In this document: one piece after another, positions 16,677 to 24,097 of the stretch
How positions within the stretch are numbered: the first letter of the stretch is position 1
Layout of the letters: every line of letters starts with the position of its first letter
Assembly: GCF_004799665.1 (NCBI RefSeq)
Contig: NZ_CP031310.1
Location: 612,887-676,886 of the forward strand
Source: Halapricum salinum
Lineage (GTDB): Archaea > Halobacteriota > Halobacteria > Halobacteriales > Haloarculaceae
Reading direction: 5' to 3'
Length of the DNA: 64,000 bases
Made by a program: the position numbers and the translations under genes
The notes under the pieces: generated by a model
Database searches by the model: none
The model's input: the letters and a program-made list of their open reading frames with translations, nothing else
Told to the model about the DNA's origin: nothing

Positions 16677-16838
16677 ATGGCACCCGACCAGGCCGCCGGC
16701 GACGGCAGTTCCGGGCGTGTGCTCCTGCTCGTCGTCGTGGCCGTGCTGGCAGTCGCAATCACGGCCGTCGCGCTGTGGCTCCGCGCGAGAGAAGATTCGG
16801 AAGACGAAAGAGACGACGGCGAGTCGAACGACGACTAG
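16677..16838 (+). CDS. 53-aa single-span membrane protein
   Basis: Begins ATG GCA CCC GAC and ends TAG at 16836-16838. The protein has a short polar N-terminus (MAPDQAAGDGSSGR), one clear hydrophobic helix (VLLLVVVAVLAVAITAVALW) and an acidic C-terminal tail rich in Asp and Glu (REDSEDERDDGESNDD). A GGAGAGTGA stretch sits about ten bases before the ATG and could be a ribosome binding site. The gene overlaps the convergent hemG-like gene by 4 bases. Function unknown; the gene is plausible because the composition is that of a haloarchaeal small membrane protein and not of a random frame. Confidence 0.6.
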   Translation: MAPDQAAGDGSSGRVLLLVVVAVLAVAITAVALWLRAREDSEDERDDGESNDD

Positions 16839-18100
16839 GCGTCCAGCACGGCCTCGGCCGTCCGCTGGGCGTCCCGAAGACGGCCCGGAATGCCGGCCCG
16901 TTCGGCGAAGGTGGCACACACGTGGACGCCCTCGGGGAATGACGTGCGCTCCAGTGCGTCCCAGGTTCGATCGTAGGCCGGCATCCCGGGGTCCCAGCGT
17001 GCGACGTGCAGCGGTTCTGCAGAGACCTCGGTGATCGCCTCGAACTCACGGGCGGCCAGCTCACCCAGTGGTTCGTCGCTCTCCGCGACGATCTCGGGCG
17101 AGCGCGACCCGCCGAGATAGGAAGTGAAGACGCCCTCCCTGTCGAGCATGCTGGCGTTCCAGGTCATCCCCAGTGTCTCGTAACCCTCGCTGTCGAGGAT
17201 CTGACAGCCGTGGCCCTCGCGGTCGTACGCGGATTCGAGGTGCACTACCGCCAGGGGGTTGTACGTGAGATCACCGATGACGTCGGCGAGGCGGCTGTCG
17301 AGTGGGTCGAGGATGTCGGCGGTGACCGGTGCGGGTGTGGTCACGACGACCCGATCGACCGCGGTGGTCCCGTCGCTTGTCTCGATCTCGAACCCATCGC
17401 CGTCCTCGCGGACGGCTTCGACGGGCGTCTCGAAGTGGATCGAGTCGCTGTAGCGCTCGGCGATGGCTTCGGGGAGGATCTGGAGGCCGTCCTCGAAGGA
17501 GACGATCGGCGGCACGTCGATTCCGTCGATCAGCTTGCGAGCGATCGCCAGCAGGATCGAGCGATCGATCCCGTGGCGGTCCAGTGCCTTCCCGACGGAG
17601 TGGCGGACCAGCATCTTGTCGGCGTTCGCGCCGTAGAGGCCGGTGTAGAGCGGGCAAAACAGCGTTCGAGCAGCCTCCTCGCCGAACTTCCGCGAGAACA
17701 GCGACTCGACGCTCTCGTCAGCCTGAGCCGGCGCAGTGAGGGGTTCGGCCAGGAGCCGGGCCTTGCCGCGCCAGGAGATGAGATCGGTCGTGATCGCCTC
17801 GCGTATGGAGAGGGGAGCGACCCGTAATTTCCCGTCGCGCAGGATGTAGAGTGGCTGGTCGTCGTGGCCCTCGAAGCGCTGCCTGCGGAGGTCGAACTCG
17901 TCGATCCAGTCCTCGATGAGTTTCGACCCGCGCAGGCGCTGCGGGCCGAGTTCGAGGAGGTGTCCGTCGACCTGACAGCTCTGCATGACGCCGCCCGGCT
18001 CTCCCGTGGCCTCGAAGGTCTCGACGCCCGCGCCGCGCTCGCGGAGTTCGTGTGTCGTTGCCAGTCCCGAGATGCCCGCGCCGATTACACCGACGTTCAT
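16835..18100 (-). CDS. hemG: Protoporphyrinogen oxidase-like FAD-dependent amine oxidase
   Basis: 421 aa. The N-terminus is a Rossmann FAD site (VGVIGAGISGLATTHEL) followed by GGVMQS and a GPQRLRGS block, as in oxygen-dependent protoporphyrinogen/coproporphyrinogen oxidases (HemY/CgoX type). A CPLYTGLYGANADKM stretch (about 144-158) corresponds to the PLxxGIYAGDPxxLS region of that family. The C-terminal FAD contact (IPGRLRDAQRTAEAVL) is also in place. The protein is slightly shorter than bacterial HemY (about 450-470 aa). It is the last gene of a minus-strand run hemC-cobA-hemD-small protein-hemG, which supports a role in tetrapyrrole synthesis. The true substrate (coproporphyrinogen III or protoporphyrinogen IX) or even another amine-oxidase reaction is open. 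Confidence 0.75.
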   Translation of the reverse strand: MNVGVIGAGISGLATTHELRERGAGVETFEATGEPGGVMQSCQVDGHLLELGPQRLRGSKLIEDWIDEFDLRRQRFEGHDDQPLYILRDGKLRVAPLSIREAITTDLISWRGKARLLAEPLTAPAQADESVESLFSRKFGEEAARTLFCPLYTGLYGANADKMLVRHSVGKALDRHGIDRSILLAIARKLIDGIDVPPIVSFEDGLQILPEAIAERYSDSIHFETPVEAVREDGDGFEIETSDGTTAVDRVVVTTPAPVTADILDPLDSRLADVIGDLTYNPLAVVHLESAYDREGHGCQILDSEGYETLGMTWNASMLDREGVFTSYLGGSRSPEIVAESDEPLGELAAREFEAITEVSAEPLHVARWDPGMPAYDRTWDALERTSFPEGVHVCATFAERAGIPGRLRDAQRTAEAVLDA

Positions 18101-18188
18101 GGATTGAGGGGGTGCGCGGTCGGTCGCCGACCGCGTCGTTGGTCCCCGGGAGTTCGGGGCCGACGCTTATTCGTGTGTCGAGACGCGC

Positions 18189-18395
18189 TCACGAGGACCG
18201 CCTGCTGTACCAGTCGTACCCGACCAGCAGCAGGACGATGGCGGCGACGCCGGTGGTGTACCAGGCCTCGACTGGTGGCGCCCCGATCTGGGTCACCAGC
18301 AGCGCCACGAGGACGGCGAAGACGGCGACGGCGAGCGCGGCCACGGCGACGGGCGAGTCACGGACCCGCTCGATGTGGCCGGTCGAAGTGGGCAT
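18189..18395 (-). CDS. 68-aa two-helix membrane protein in the heme cluster
   Basis: Starts at ATG 18395 and sits 42 bases after the hemD stop and 88 bases before the hemG-like start, on the same strand. Two hydrophobic segments are visible (AVAALAVAVFAVLVALLV and TTGVAAIVLLLVGYDWY) separated by a short loop with QIGAPPVEAW; the C-terminus is basic (SRRSS). There is no recognisable domain. Its position inside the cluster suggests co-transcription, but nothing links it mechanistically to heme synthesis. Confidence 0.7.
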   Translation of the reverse strand: MPTSTGHIERVRDSPVAVAALAVAVFAVLVALLVTQIGAPPVEAWYTTGVAAIVLLLVGYDWYSRRSS

Positions 18396-18437
18396 ACAGT
18401 GACTCGAGCCCGGATCAGCAAAAGCAGTGGGACGGAT

Positions 18438-19193
18438 TCAATCGTGAAAGGTCGGCGAAGCTTGCTCGACGGCCGCACAGGCCAGTTCCTCGAAGTCCGC
18501 ATTCTCGGGAACGACGTCGACGTCGATGCCGTGGCTCGCGGCCGTCTCGCGGGTCGGAGCGCCGATCGTTCCCACGACGGCCTCGTTCAGGCCGGCGACG
18601 GCTGCCTCCCGAACCCCCCGTTCGGCCGCGGCCTCGAGGAAGTGCTCAACGGTGAGCGATGACGTGAACAGTGCGACGTCCAGGTCGCCCGCGGCCGCGA
18701 GGGCGGCCGACTCGCCGGCCCCCTCGGGACGGACCAGACGATAGAGCACTGTCTCGTGGACATAGGCGCCGGCGTCGAACAACCCCTCGATCAATACGGT
18801 GCTGCCGTGGTCGCTACGGGCGACTTCGACGAGTTGTCCGTCGACCCTGCCGTCGAGAGCCGCGACCAGCCCCGCAGAGGTGTAGGTCTCGGGGACGATG
18901 TCGACGGTGTAGCCGGCCGCTCGGAGTGCGGCGGCCGTCGACTCGCCGATGGCACAGACGGTCGACTCGCCGGGCGTCCACCCCGAATCGGCGACGAGTT
19001 CGACGCCGGTCTTGCTCGTGAAGACGACGAAGTCGGCATCATCTCGGGGGGAAGCGTCGGCGGGCCGGACTTCGAGCATCGGGTCGGCGACGGGTGTCGC
19101 GCCCAGTGAGTCGAGCAGTTCGACAGCGTCTTCGAGTCGGTCGTCGTCCGGTCGAAATACCGCAACGCGGAGTCGTGGATCTGGGTCAGTCAT
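18438..19193 (-). CDS. hemD: Uroporphyrinogen-III synthase
   Basis: 251 aa, family length. It closes hydroxymethylbilane with inversion of ring D to give uroporphyrinogen III, the branch point to siroheme, cobalamin and heme. The sequence has the two-lobed HemD pattern: VAVFRPDDDR at the N-terminus, FTSKTGVE near 55, then VCAIGESTAAALRAAG near 80, and in the second lobe LFTSSLTVEHFLEAA and VGTIGAPTRETAASHG. The family is poorly conserved, so context matters: its start overlaps the cobA stop by 8 bases and hemC is immediately before that. Confidence 0.9.
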   Translation of the reverse strand: MTDPDPRLRVAVFRPDDDRLEDAVELLDSLGATPVADPMLEVRPADASPRDDADFVVFTSKTGVELVADSGWTPGESTVCAIGESTAAALRAAGYTVDIVPETYTSAGLVAALDGRVDGQLVEVARSDHGSTVLIEGLFDAGAYVHETVLYRLVRPEGAGESAALAAAGDLDVALFTSSLTVEHFLEAAAERGVREAAVAGLNEAVVGTIGAPTRETAASHGIDVDVVPENADFEELACAAVEQASPTFHD

Positions 19194-19956
19194 CGTTTCC
19201 CTCCAGGGAATTGCGTACGTCTTCGCGGATACCCGCGACCCCGCCGATGATCGTCAGCGCAGGTGGAGTGATCCCCACCTCGTCGCGGGCCTCGACGATC
19301 GTTTCGAGTGTGCCAGTGGCGACCTGCTGGTCGGGCCAGGTCGCACGTTCGACCATCGCCACCGGCGTCTCGGGGTCCATCCCGGCGTCGATCAGCGCCT
19401 GGGTGTACTGTGGGAGACGGGTGACACCCATCAGGACGACGATGGTACCGCCGGCCGCTGCGAGTGTCTCCCAGTCGACCGCTGACTCGTCTTTCGTGGG
19501 GTCTTCGTGGCCAGTGACGATCGTCACGCTGGAAGCGTAGTCGCGGTGGGTGATCGGGATGCCAGCGACCCCGGGGCCGGCGATGGCCGAAGTCATCCCG
19601 GGGACGATCTCGAAGGGGATGCCGTGCTCGGCGAGGTAGGTCATCTCCTCGCCACCGCGGGCGAAGACGGTGGGATCGCCGCCCTTGAGTCGGACGACAG
19701 TCTTGCCCTCGCGGGCGTGTTCGACCATCGCGAGGTTGATCGCCGACTGGGGCGTGCGCTCGCCGTGGGCGCGCTTTCCAACGTCGACGCGGGCGTGCTC
19801 TGGAATGAGCGCGATGATGTTCGGACCCGGGAGCTTGTCGTGGAGGACGACGTCGGCCTCACGGAGCAGGCGGCGCGCCTTCACCGTGAGGTACTCGGGA
19901 TCGCCGGGACCGCTCCCGACGAGGTAGACTTTGCCTCGCTCACCGGCGTCGCTCAT
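19186..19956 (-). CDS. cobA: Uroporphyrinogen-III C-methyltransferase (SUMT)
   Basis: 256 aa. It transfers two methyl groups from AdoMet to uroporphyrinogen III to form precorrin-2, feeding siroheme, cobalamin and the archaeal siroheme-dependent heme route. Family motifs are complete: VGSGPGDPEYLTVKA near the N-terminus, VVRLKGGDPTVFARGGEE (about 84-101), PGMTSAIAGPGVAGIPITHR (about 117-136) and VVLMGVTRLPQY. The start chosen is ATG 19956, which overlaps the hemC stop in ATGA; the open frame runs further upstream inside hemC but that part has no resemblance to the family. Confidence 0.93.
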   Translation of the reverse strand: MSDAGERGKVYLVGSGPGDPEYLTVKARRLLREADVVLHDKLPGPNIIALIPEHARVDVGKRAHGERTPQSAINLAMVEHAREGKTVVRLKGGDPTVFARGGEEMTYLAEHGIPFEIVPGMTSAIAGPGVAGIPITHRDYASSVTIVTGHEDPTKDESAVDWETLAAAGGTIVVLMGVTRLPQYTQALIDAGMDPETPVAMVERATWPDQQVATGTLETIVEARDEVGITPPALTIIGGVAGIREDVRNSLEGNDD

Positions 19957-21092
19957 TCCTCGTCTGCCTCCCCGCCGCGGGCCGCAGTGTCCGTCTCCTC
20001 GGCTTCTCGGGTGGCCTGTTCGATCAACTCGGCCGCGCCCTCTTCGCGGAGGTCGTCGGCGAACTCGCGGGCTGCTTTCGGATGGCGATGGGCCGGCAGG
20101 TCCCTGGTCGCCGCGACCTCCTCGCTGCCATCCTGGCTCAAGACCCGAGCCGTCACACGGACGACACTCCCCTGAAGGGTCGCGTGGACGCCGATGGGCG
20201 CGATACAGCCACCGCCCAGCGTCGCCAGAACCGTGCGCTCGACTGTAGTCGCGACTCTGGTCGGCGGGTGATCGATGGCGTCGTTGATCTCCTCGGCCGT
20301 CTCGCCGTCGAGTGCGGTGACTGCGAGTGCGCCCTGCCCAGGCGCGGGGACGAACCGCTCGGGATCGAGTTCCGTGGCATGGACGTGGTGGCGAAGGCCG
20401 ATCCGGTCGAGGCCCGCCGCGGCGAGGACGATGGCGTCGTACGCGACGTCGACATCGCGTTCGAGCGCGAGCCGTTCGATCTCCGCGAGGTCGTCGAACC
20501 ACTCCTCGACCGTGCGGTCGTAGGGGAACTCGTAGTCCTCGTCGTCGACCTTTTCTTTACCTTCCTTGTCGGCGTCGCTCCGGTCCTCGTGTTCGCGCTG
20601 GAGCCCCGGCGCGAGCAATTTCTGGAGTCGCGTGTCGACGTTGCCCCGGAGCGGTTCGATATCGAGGTCGGGCCGTTCGGCCTGCAGTTGTGCGCCGCGG
20701 CGCAGGCTGGACGTCCCGACGACTGCGCCTTCGGGGAGTTCGTCGAGGGTCTTGCCGTCGGGCGTCACCAGCAGGTCGCCCGCGTCGGCGCGGCCGGGGA
20801 CGCCCGCGACGACGAGTTCTTCGGGCATCTCGGTCGGCATGTCCTTCATCGAGTGGACGGCCGCGTCGACCTCGCCGTCCATGACTTTCTGGTCGAGACT
20901 GCGGACGAACGCGCCGGTCTTGCCGAGGCGGTGGATCAGTTCGTCCCGGACCTGGTCGCCCGTGGTCTCGACTTCCACGAGTTCGACCGAGCGGCGTCTG
21001 GTTTCGAGTGTCTCTTTGACCGCGTAGGCCTGCCGGAGAGCGAGATCGGAGCCGCGAGTCGCGAGTCGAAGTGTCCTGCCGCGAGAGGTCAT
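19953..21092 (-). CDS. hemC: Porphobilinogen deaminase (hydroxymethylbilane synthase)
   Basis: 379 aa. It condenses four porphobilinogens into hydroxymethylbilane. Visible: LRLATRGSDLALRQA at the start, VHSMKDMP, GTSSLRRGAQL, RGNVDTRLQKL, and Cys in GGGCIAPIG, which carries the dipyrromethane cofactor. After RGNVDTRLQKL there is an acidic, low-complexity insertion of about 40 residues (HEDRSDADKEGKEKVDDEDY), which makes the protein longer than bacterial HemC (about 310 aa); a long acidic tail ends it. ATG 21092 is preferred to an upstream ATG at 21128 because homology begins at LRLATRG directly after it. First gene of the hemC-cobA-hemD run; a CTTTTCAC box lies about 25 nt upstream on the minus strand. 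Confidence 0.93.
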   Translation of the reverse strand: MTSRGRTLRLATRGSDLALRQAYAVKETLETRRRSVELVEVETTGDQVRDELIHRLGKTGAFVRSLDQKVMDGEVDAAVHSMKDMPTEMPEELVVAGVPGRADAGDLLVTPDGKTLDELPEGAVVGTSSLRRGAQLQAERPDLDIEPLRGNVDTRLQKLLAPGLQREHEDRSDADKEGKEKVDDEDYEFPYDRTVEEWFDDLAEIERLALERDVDVAYDAIVLAAAGLDRIGLRHHVHATELDPERFVPAPGQGALAVTALDGETAEEINDAIDHPPTRVATTVERTVLATLGGGCIAPIGVHATLQGSVVRVTARVLSQDGSEEVAATRDLPAHRHPKAAREFADDLREEGAAELIEQATREAEETDTAARGGEADEE

Positions 21093-21161
21093 TGCATGGG
21101 TGTCCGCGGCCAGGAGTGAAAAGCCCACCAGTTCGCGATTTTCGACGGCCGCTTCGATCGA

Positions 21162-21707
21162 CTACCAGGGTTCGTCTTTGAGCCCGAGTCTGTACGCGAT
21201 CACGTTCGTCCCGACGTGCAAAATCGGGGTCACCACGATCACGACGACCAGCACCGGGATTGTGAACGTCTCGCCGAACCAGCCCGGGACGGCGAGGGCA
21301 GTCGGGAGGAGGGCGCCGACGACGAAATCCAACTGGTCGAGTCCCGGGAAGGCCGCACCGCGCTCACGGCCCGACCGGCGCTTGAGAAACGAGGCCGTGA
21401 TGTCTCCCAACATTGCCCCACCAGCCAGCGTGATCGCGGCGACGATCGGGAACTCGGGAATCGCGAAGCCGAGGGTGTCGGCTGCGCTGGGCTGGATCGC
21501 GTTGAGGCCGAGGGCGAGGGCGACGCCCGTGAGGGTGCCGCCGAGGGTCCCGCGCCAGGTCTTGCCGTCACCGAGGAGACGGCGGTCGCCCCAGGTTCGG
21601 CCGGCGTCGATCGGTCGGCCGCCGCCGAAGAGGACGGCGGCGTTGTTCGGGACGTAGGCGGGCAACATCGCCCAGAACGCGACGACGACTGTCTCGATAG
21701 GCTCCAT
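21162..21707 (-). CDS. carS: CDP-archaeol synthase
   Basis: 181 aa, integral membrane enzyme that joins CTP and 2,3-bis-O-geranylgeranyl-glycerol 1-phosphate to CDP-archaeol, the precursor of archaeal phospholipids. It belongs to the DUF46/CarS family: [17 protein letters not shown] near the N-terminus, [12 protein letters not shown] (about 47-58) and [17 protein letters not shown] with GLDQLDF (about 98-127) are the signature blocks of the cytidylyltransferase fold. Four to five hydrophobic segments are present. A GATTAAGT box on the minus strand (about 21733-21740) lies about 29 nt before the ATG at 21707, fitting a leaderless transcript. It is followed by hemC in the opposite reading direction only by proximity (69 bp gap upstream of hemC start), same strand. 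Confidence 0.92.
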   Translation of the reverse strand: MEPIETVVVAFWAMLPAYVPNNAAVLFGGGRPIDAGRTWGDRRLLGDGKTWRGTLGGTLTGVALALGLNAIQPSAADTLGFAIPEFPIVAAITLAGGAMLGDITASFLKRRSGRERGAAFPGLDQLDFVVGALLPTALAVPGWFGETFTIPVLVVVIVVTPILHVGTNVIAYRLGLKDEPW

Positions 21708-21810
21708 CTAGCACGTTCGTTGGCGGGGGTCGACTTAATCGGCCGGGGTTTCAGGTGCGTCTCTGGAAGATGGTCGCTATGCAACAACGCCGCCGTCATC
21801 AACAACGTCT

Positions 21811-21942
21811 CGAAAGCCCTCTCCACGCTCGCTAGGAGTCGGAGACCATCCCGCCGCTACTTCTTCGAAAGCCCTCACCACGTTCGCTAGGAGTCGGAGA
21901 CCATCCCGCCGCTACTTCTTCGAAAGCCCTCACCACGTTCGC
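21811..21942. repeat. 55-bp tandem direct repeat (2.4 copies)
   Basis: Units start at 21811, 21866 and 21921, each beginning CGAAAGCCCTC. Units 1 and 2 differ at only two of 55 positions (the 12th and 18th bases); the third copy is cut after 22 bases at CACGTTCGC and continues into unrelated GC-rich sequence. The repeat does not code for a convincing peptide. It forms the left edge of island 1. Confidence 0.9.
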
Positions 21943-22088
21943 GGTCGCTGAGCGACATATCCTCGCTCCCTGCGGTCGCTTCGGATAGGGGCCGCTCAGA
22001 CGACTCCACTCGCTCACGGGTCGCTTCGCTCCCCGTTCGCGTTGTCGAGACGTTCCCTTGGGTCACGTCTCGCTTTCGTCGCGACTAG

Positions 22089-22109
22089 TGAGAGAGCAAA
22101 GCTCTCTCA
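22089..22109. repeat. Hairpin TGAGAGAGC-AAA-GCTCTCTCA
   Basis: Perfect 9-bp inverted repeat with a 3-base loop inside island 1. Island 2 holds a hairpin of the same style with complementary loop (GCGAGAGC-TTT-GCTCTCGC, 54824-54842). Confidence 0.8.
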
Positions 22110-22114
22110 GACCA

Positions 22115-22141
22115 TTCGAGCGGGCCGGCGGCCCGCTCGAA
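22115..22141. repeat. Hairpin with 12-bp perfect stem, loop GGC
   Basis: Arms TTCGAGCGGGCC (22115-22126) and GGCCCGCTCGAA (22130-22141). It is the strongest hairpin of island 1 and directly follows the 22089-22109 hairpin after five bases. Confidence 0.85.
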
Positions 22142-22211
22142 GACGTGCTTCGCCCTTTCATTCCTCCAGGGACTGCACCACAACAGCAGTCTTGTGGCCG
22201 GGAACGAGTGT

Positions 22212-22231
22212 CGCGCGCAGAACTGCGCGCG
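22212..22231. repeat. Hairpin CGCGCGCAG-AA-CTGCGCGCG, shared with island 2
   Basis: Perfect 9-bp arms. Island 2 contains the same palindrome in the opposite orientation (loop TT, extended to 11-bp arms, 54986-55009), showing that the two islands use common modules. Confidence 0.85.
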
Positions 22232-22507
22232 GCCGAGTGACCCGGGGAAGGGCAGGCCTGCTGTGCGGTCGCAGTGCGGTAGTAGCCTGGTGGACTGAAA
22301 GGGCGAGACTCGCCTCGGGCCGGAGTGGAGTCGCTAAGCGGGCTCTATTCGAGTGAACGAAGTGAACGAGAATATCCCGCTTAGCGGCCCCGAGCGAGTC
22401 GAGGGCTTTCCATGCTTGGTAACGCTGCAGTCACCGGTTCCTAGTCAGCGAGTCGGGGGCTTTCCAAACTCGTCGTCTCCACCAGCCGGACACGATTCTA
22501 GTGAGTA

Positions 22508-22518
22508 TCCCTATACGG
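22508..22518 (+). promoter_or_regulatory. TATA box of putA
   Basis: CCCTATACGG is centred about 27 nt before the ATG at 22540, the spacing expected for a leaderless haloarchaeal transcript. This supports the ATG at 22540 over the in-frame GTG at 22501. Confidence 0.5.
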
Positions 22519-22539
22519 AAGCGGCCCCAAGGGCGAGTC

Positions 22540-23376
22540 ATGATACCGCCACTCGCGCGGCGGTTCGTCGCGGGCGAGACGGAAGCGACGGCCCTCGAAC
22601 ACGCCCGACAGTTGAACCAGCGAGACGTCGGCGCGATACTGAATCTCCTGGGCGAACACTACCACTCCAGACCGCCGGCAGACAGAGACACTGACACCTA
22701 CTGCCGGCTCGTCGAGGACATCGGGAACACGAATCTGGAGGCCTGTATCTCGGTCAAACCCTCGCAACTGGGCCTCGATATCGAGGCAGGCGTCTTCCGG
22801 GCGAACCTCGAACGGATCGTCGAGACAGCAGCGAGTGAGGGCGTCTTCGTCTGGATCGACATGGAGGATCACACGACGACCGACGTGACCCTCGATGCGT
22901 TCGAGACACTGGCCCGCGAGTCCGACGCTGGCGTCGGCGTCTGCGTGCAGGCCAACCTCGAACGCACCCCGAAAGACCTGGAAGTGCTGGCGACTGTCCC
23001 CGGAAAAGTCCGACTGGTCAAGGGCGCGTACGACCCGCCCGAAGGCGTCGGCTTCACCGAGAAATCCCGGGTCGACGAGGCCTATCGGTCGTGTCTGGAG
23101 ACGATGTTCGAGACCTTCGAGGAGGGGATCGCCGTCGGGAGTCACGATCCGGCGATGATCGACTACGCCGCCGAGTTGCACGCGGAGTACGGCACGCCCT
23201 ACGAGGTCCAAATGTTGATGGGCGTGCGCGAGGACGCCCAGACCGATCTCGCCCGCGAGCGGGCGGTCTGGCAGTACGTCCCCTACGGCGGGAAGTGGCT
23301 GTCGTACTTCTACCGGCGAGTGCGCGAGCGAAAGGAGAATGCACTGTTCGCGGCGCGAGCGCTCCTCTCGGGATGA
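22540..23376 (+). CDS. putA: Proline dehydrogenase
   Basis: 278 aa, the length of monofunctional (PRODH) enzymes such as those of Thermus and Bacillus, not the long bifunctional PutA. It oxidises proline to 1-pyrroline-5-carboxylate with FAD. The TIM-barrel pattern is visible: ISVKPSQLGLDIE, FVWIDMEDHTTTDVTL, VRLVKGAYDPPEGVGF (the LVKGAY motif), AVGSHDPAMIDYA, YEVQMLMGVRE and, at the end, YGGKWLSYFYRRVRERKEN with the two arginines that bind the proline carboxylate. ATG 22540 is chosen because a TATA box lies 27 nt upstream and homology starts right after. No pyrroline-5-carboxylate dehydrogenase is adjacent. Confidence 0.9.
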   Translation: MIPPLARRFVAGETEATALEHARQLNQRDVGAILNLLGEHYHSRPPADRDTDTYCRLVEDIGNTNLEACISVKPSQLGLDIEAGVFRANLERIVETAASEGVFVWIDMEDHTTTDVTLDAFETLARESDAGVGVCVQANLERTPKDLEVLATVPGKVRLVKGAYDPPEGVGFTEKSRVDEAYRSCLETMFETFEEGIAVGSHDPAMIDYAAELHAEYGTPYEVQMLMGVREDAQTDLARERAVWQYVPYGGKWLSYFYRRVRERKENALFAARALLSG

Positions 23377-23428
23377 TCCCGGTGCGAAGAAACAAGGCTC
23401 ATTACTGGTCCGCGAGAGGGGTCAGGTA

Positions 23429-24097
23429 ATGTCGGCGACTTGGAAGCGTGATTTCGCGAGCGGACTGGTGATCCTGGTCCCGATCATCGTCACGCTCTAC
23501 ATCATCGCGTACCTCTACGGCGTCATCGCGTCGACGCCGTTTCTGGTCCTCATCGACGCGGCGCTACTCGAACAGTTCCTCCCGGCCGGCCTCGTCACGC
23601 CCCGGACGGTCACGTTCACGCGGGTATTGCTGACCGTCTTCGTGTTCATCCTGATGGTGTTCTCGGTGGGCTATCTCATGCGGACCGCGATCGGAACCCT
23701 CGTCGAGGCCGGGATCGACGATCTGATGAATAGATTACCCGGTCTTCGAGTCGTCTACAACGCCTCGAAGATGGCCGTCGAGACGGCTCTCGGCGGGACA
23801 GACGAACTCCAGGAGCCGGTGAAAATCGAGACCTGGGACGGCCTGCGGATGACCGCGTTCAAGACCGGGCAGCGCGCCGCAGACGGCCGCGAGTTGCTCT
23901 TTCTACCCACAGCGCCGAACATCACGACCGGATTCGTCATCGAGGTCGAACCCGACCAGTACGAAGAGACCGACGAGACCGTCGAGGACGCCCTGACGCG
24001 GATCCTCAGCGCCGGCTTCGGCGAAGCCAACGACAAGGAAGTCTCCCTGGAGATGCTGGCCGGCAAAAGCGACGACGACAGCGGCGATCAGACGTAG
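23429..24097 (+). CDS. DUF502 family membrane protein
   Basis: 222 aa. Two strong transmembrane helices lie in the first half (about 10-32 and 64-86, the latter VLLTVFVFILMVFSVGYL). They are followed by the family's conserved soluble part: RLPGLRVVYNASKMAVETAL, then an ETWDGLRMTAFKTG strand and LLFLPTAPNITTGFVIEVEP, which matches the PTxPNPTSG signature of DUF502 proteins. The C-terminus is acidic. The role of DUF502 proteins is not established. ATG 23429 is preceded by GAGGGGTCAGGT, which may be a ribosome binding site. The 3' end overlaps the convergent ilvE by 10 bases. Confidence 0.8.
   Translation: MSATWKRDFASGLVILVPIIVTLYIIAYLYGVIASTPFLVLIDAALLEQFLPAGLVTPRTVTFTRVLLTVFVFILMVFSVGYLMRTAIGTLVEAGIDDLMNRLPGLRVVYNASKMAVETALGGTDELQEPVKIETWDGLRMTAFKTGQRAADGRELLFLPTAPNITTGFVIEVEPDQYEETDETVEDALTRILSAGFGEANDKEVSLEMLAGKSDDDSGDQT

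Larger units (their letters stand above)
21708..22539. other. Palindrome-rich intergenic island 1
   Basis: 832 bases without a credible gene between the divergent carS and putA genes. It holds a 55-bp tandem repeat (21811-21942), then a series of perfect hairpins, and is bracketed by GAAAGCCCTC (21812, 21867, 21922) and its inverse GAGGGCTTTC (22401-22410). A second, inner inverted pair is CGCCCTTTCA (22151-22160) and TGAAAGGGCG (22296-22305). Hairpins: 22089-22109 (9-bp stem, loop AAA), 22115-22141 (12-bp stem, loop GGC), 22212-22231 (9-bp stem) and 22332-22386 (11-bp arms). The block CCGGGGAAGGGCAGGC (22242-22257) recurs exactly in island 2. The last 40 bases before putA look like an ordinary promoter. 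Confidence 0.75.

Noticed and set aside
22042-22694. Several open frames of 60-113 aa in island 1
   Set aside because: They consist of hairpin-derived Arg/Ala/Ser-rich sequence and cross palindromes; no ribosome site and no protein-like pattern.
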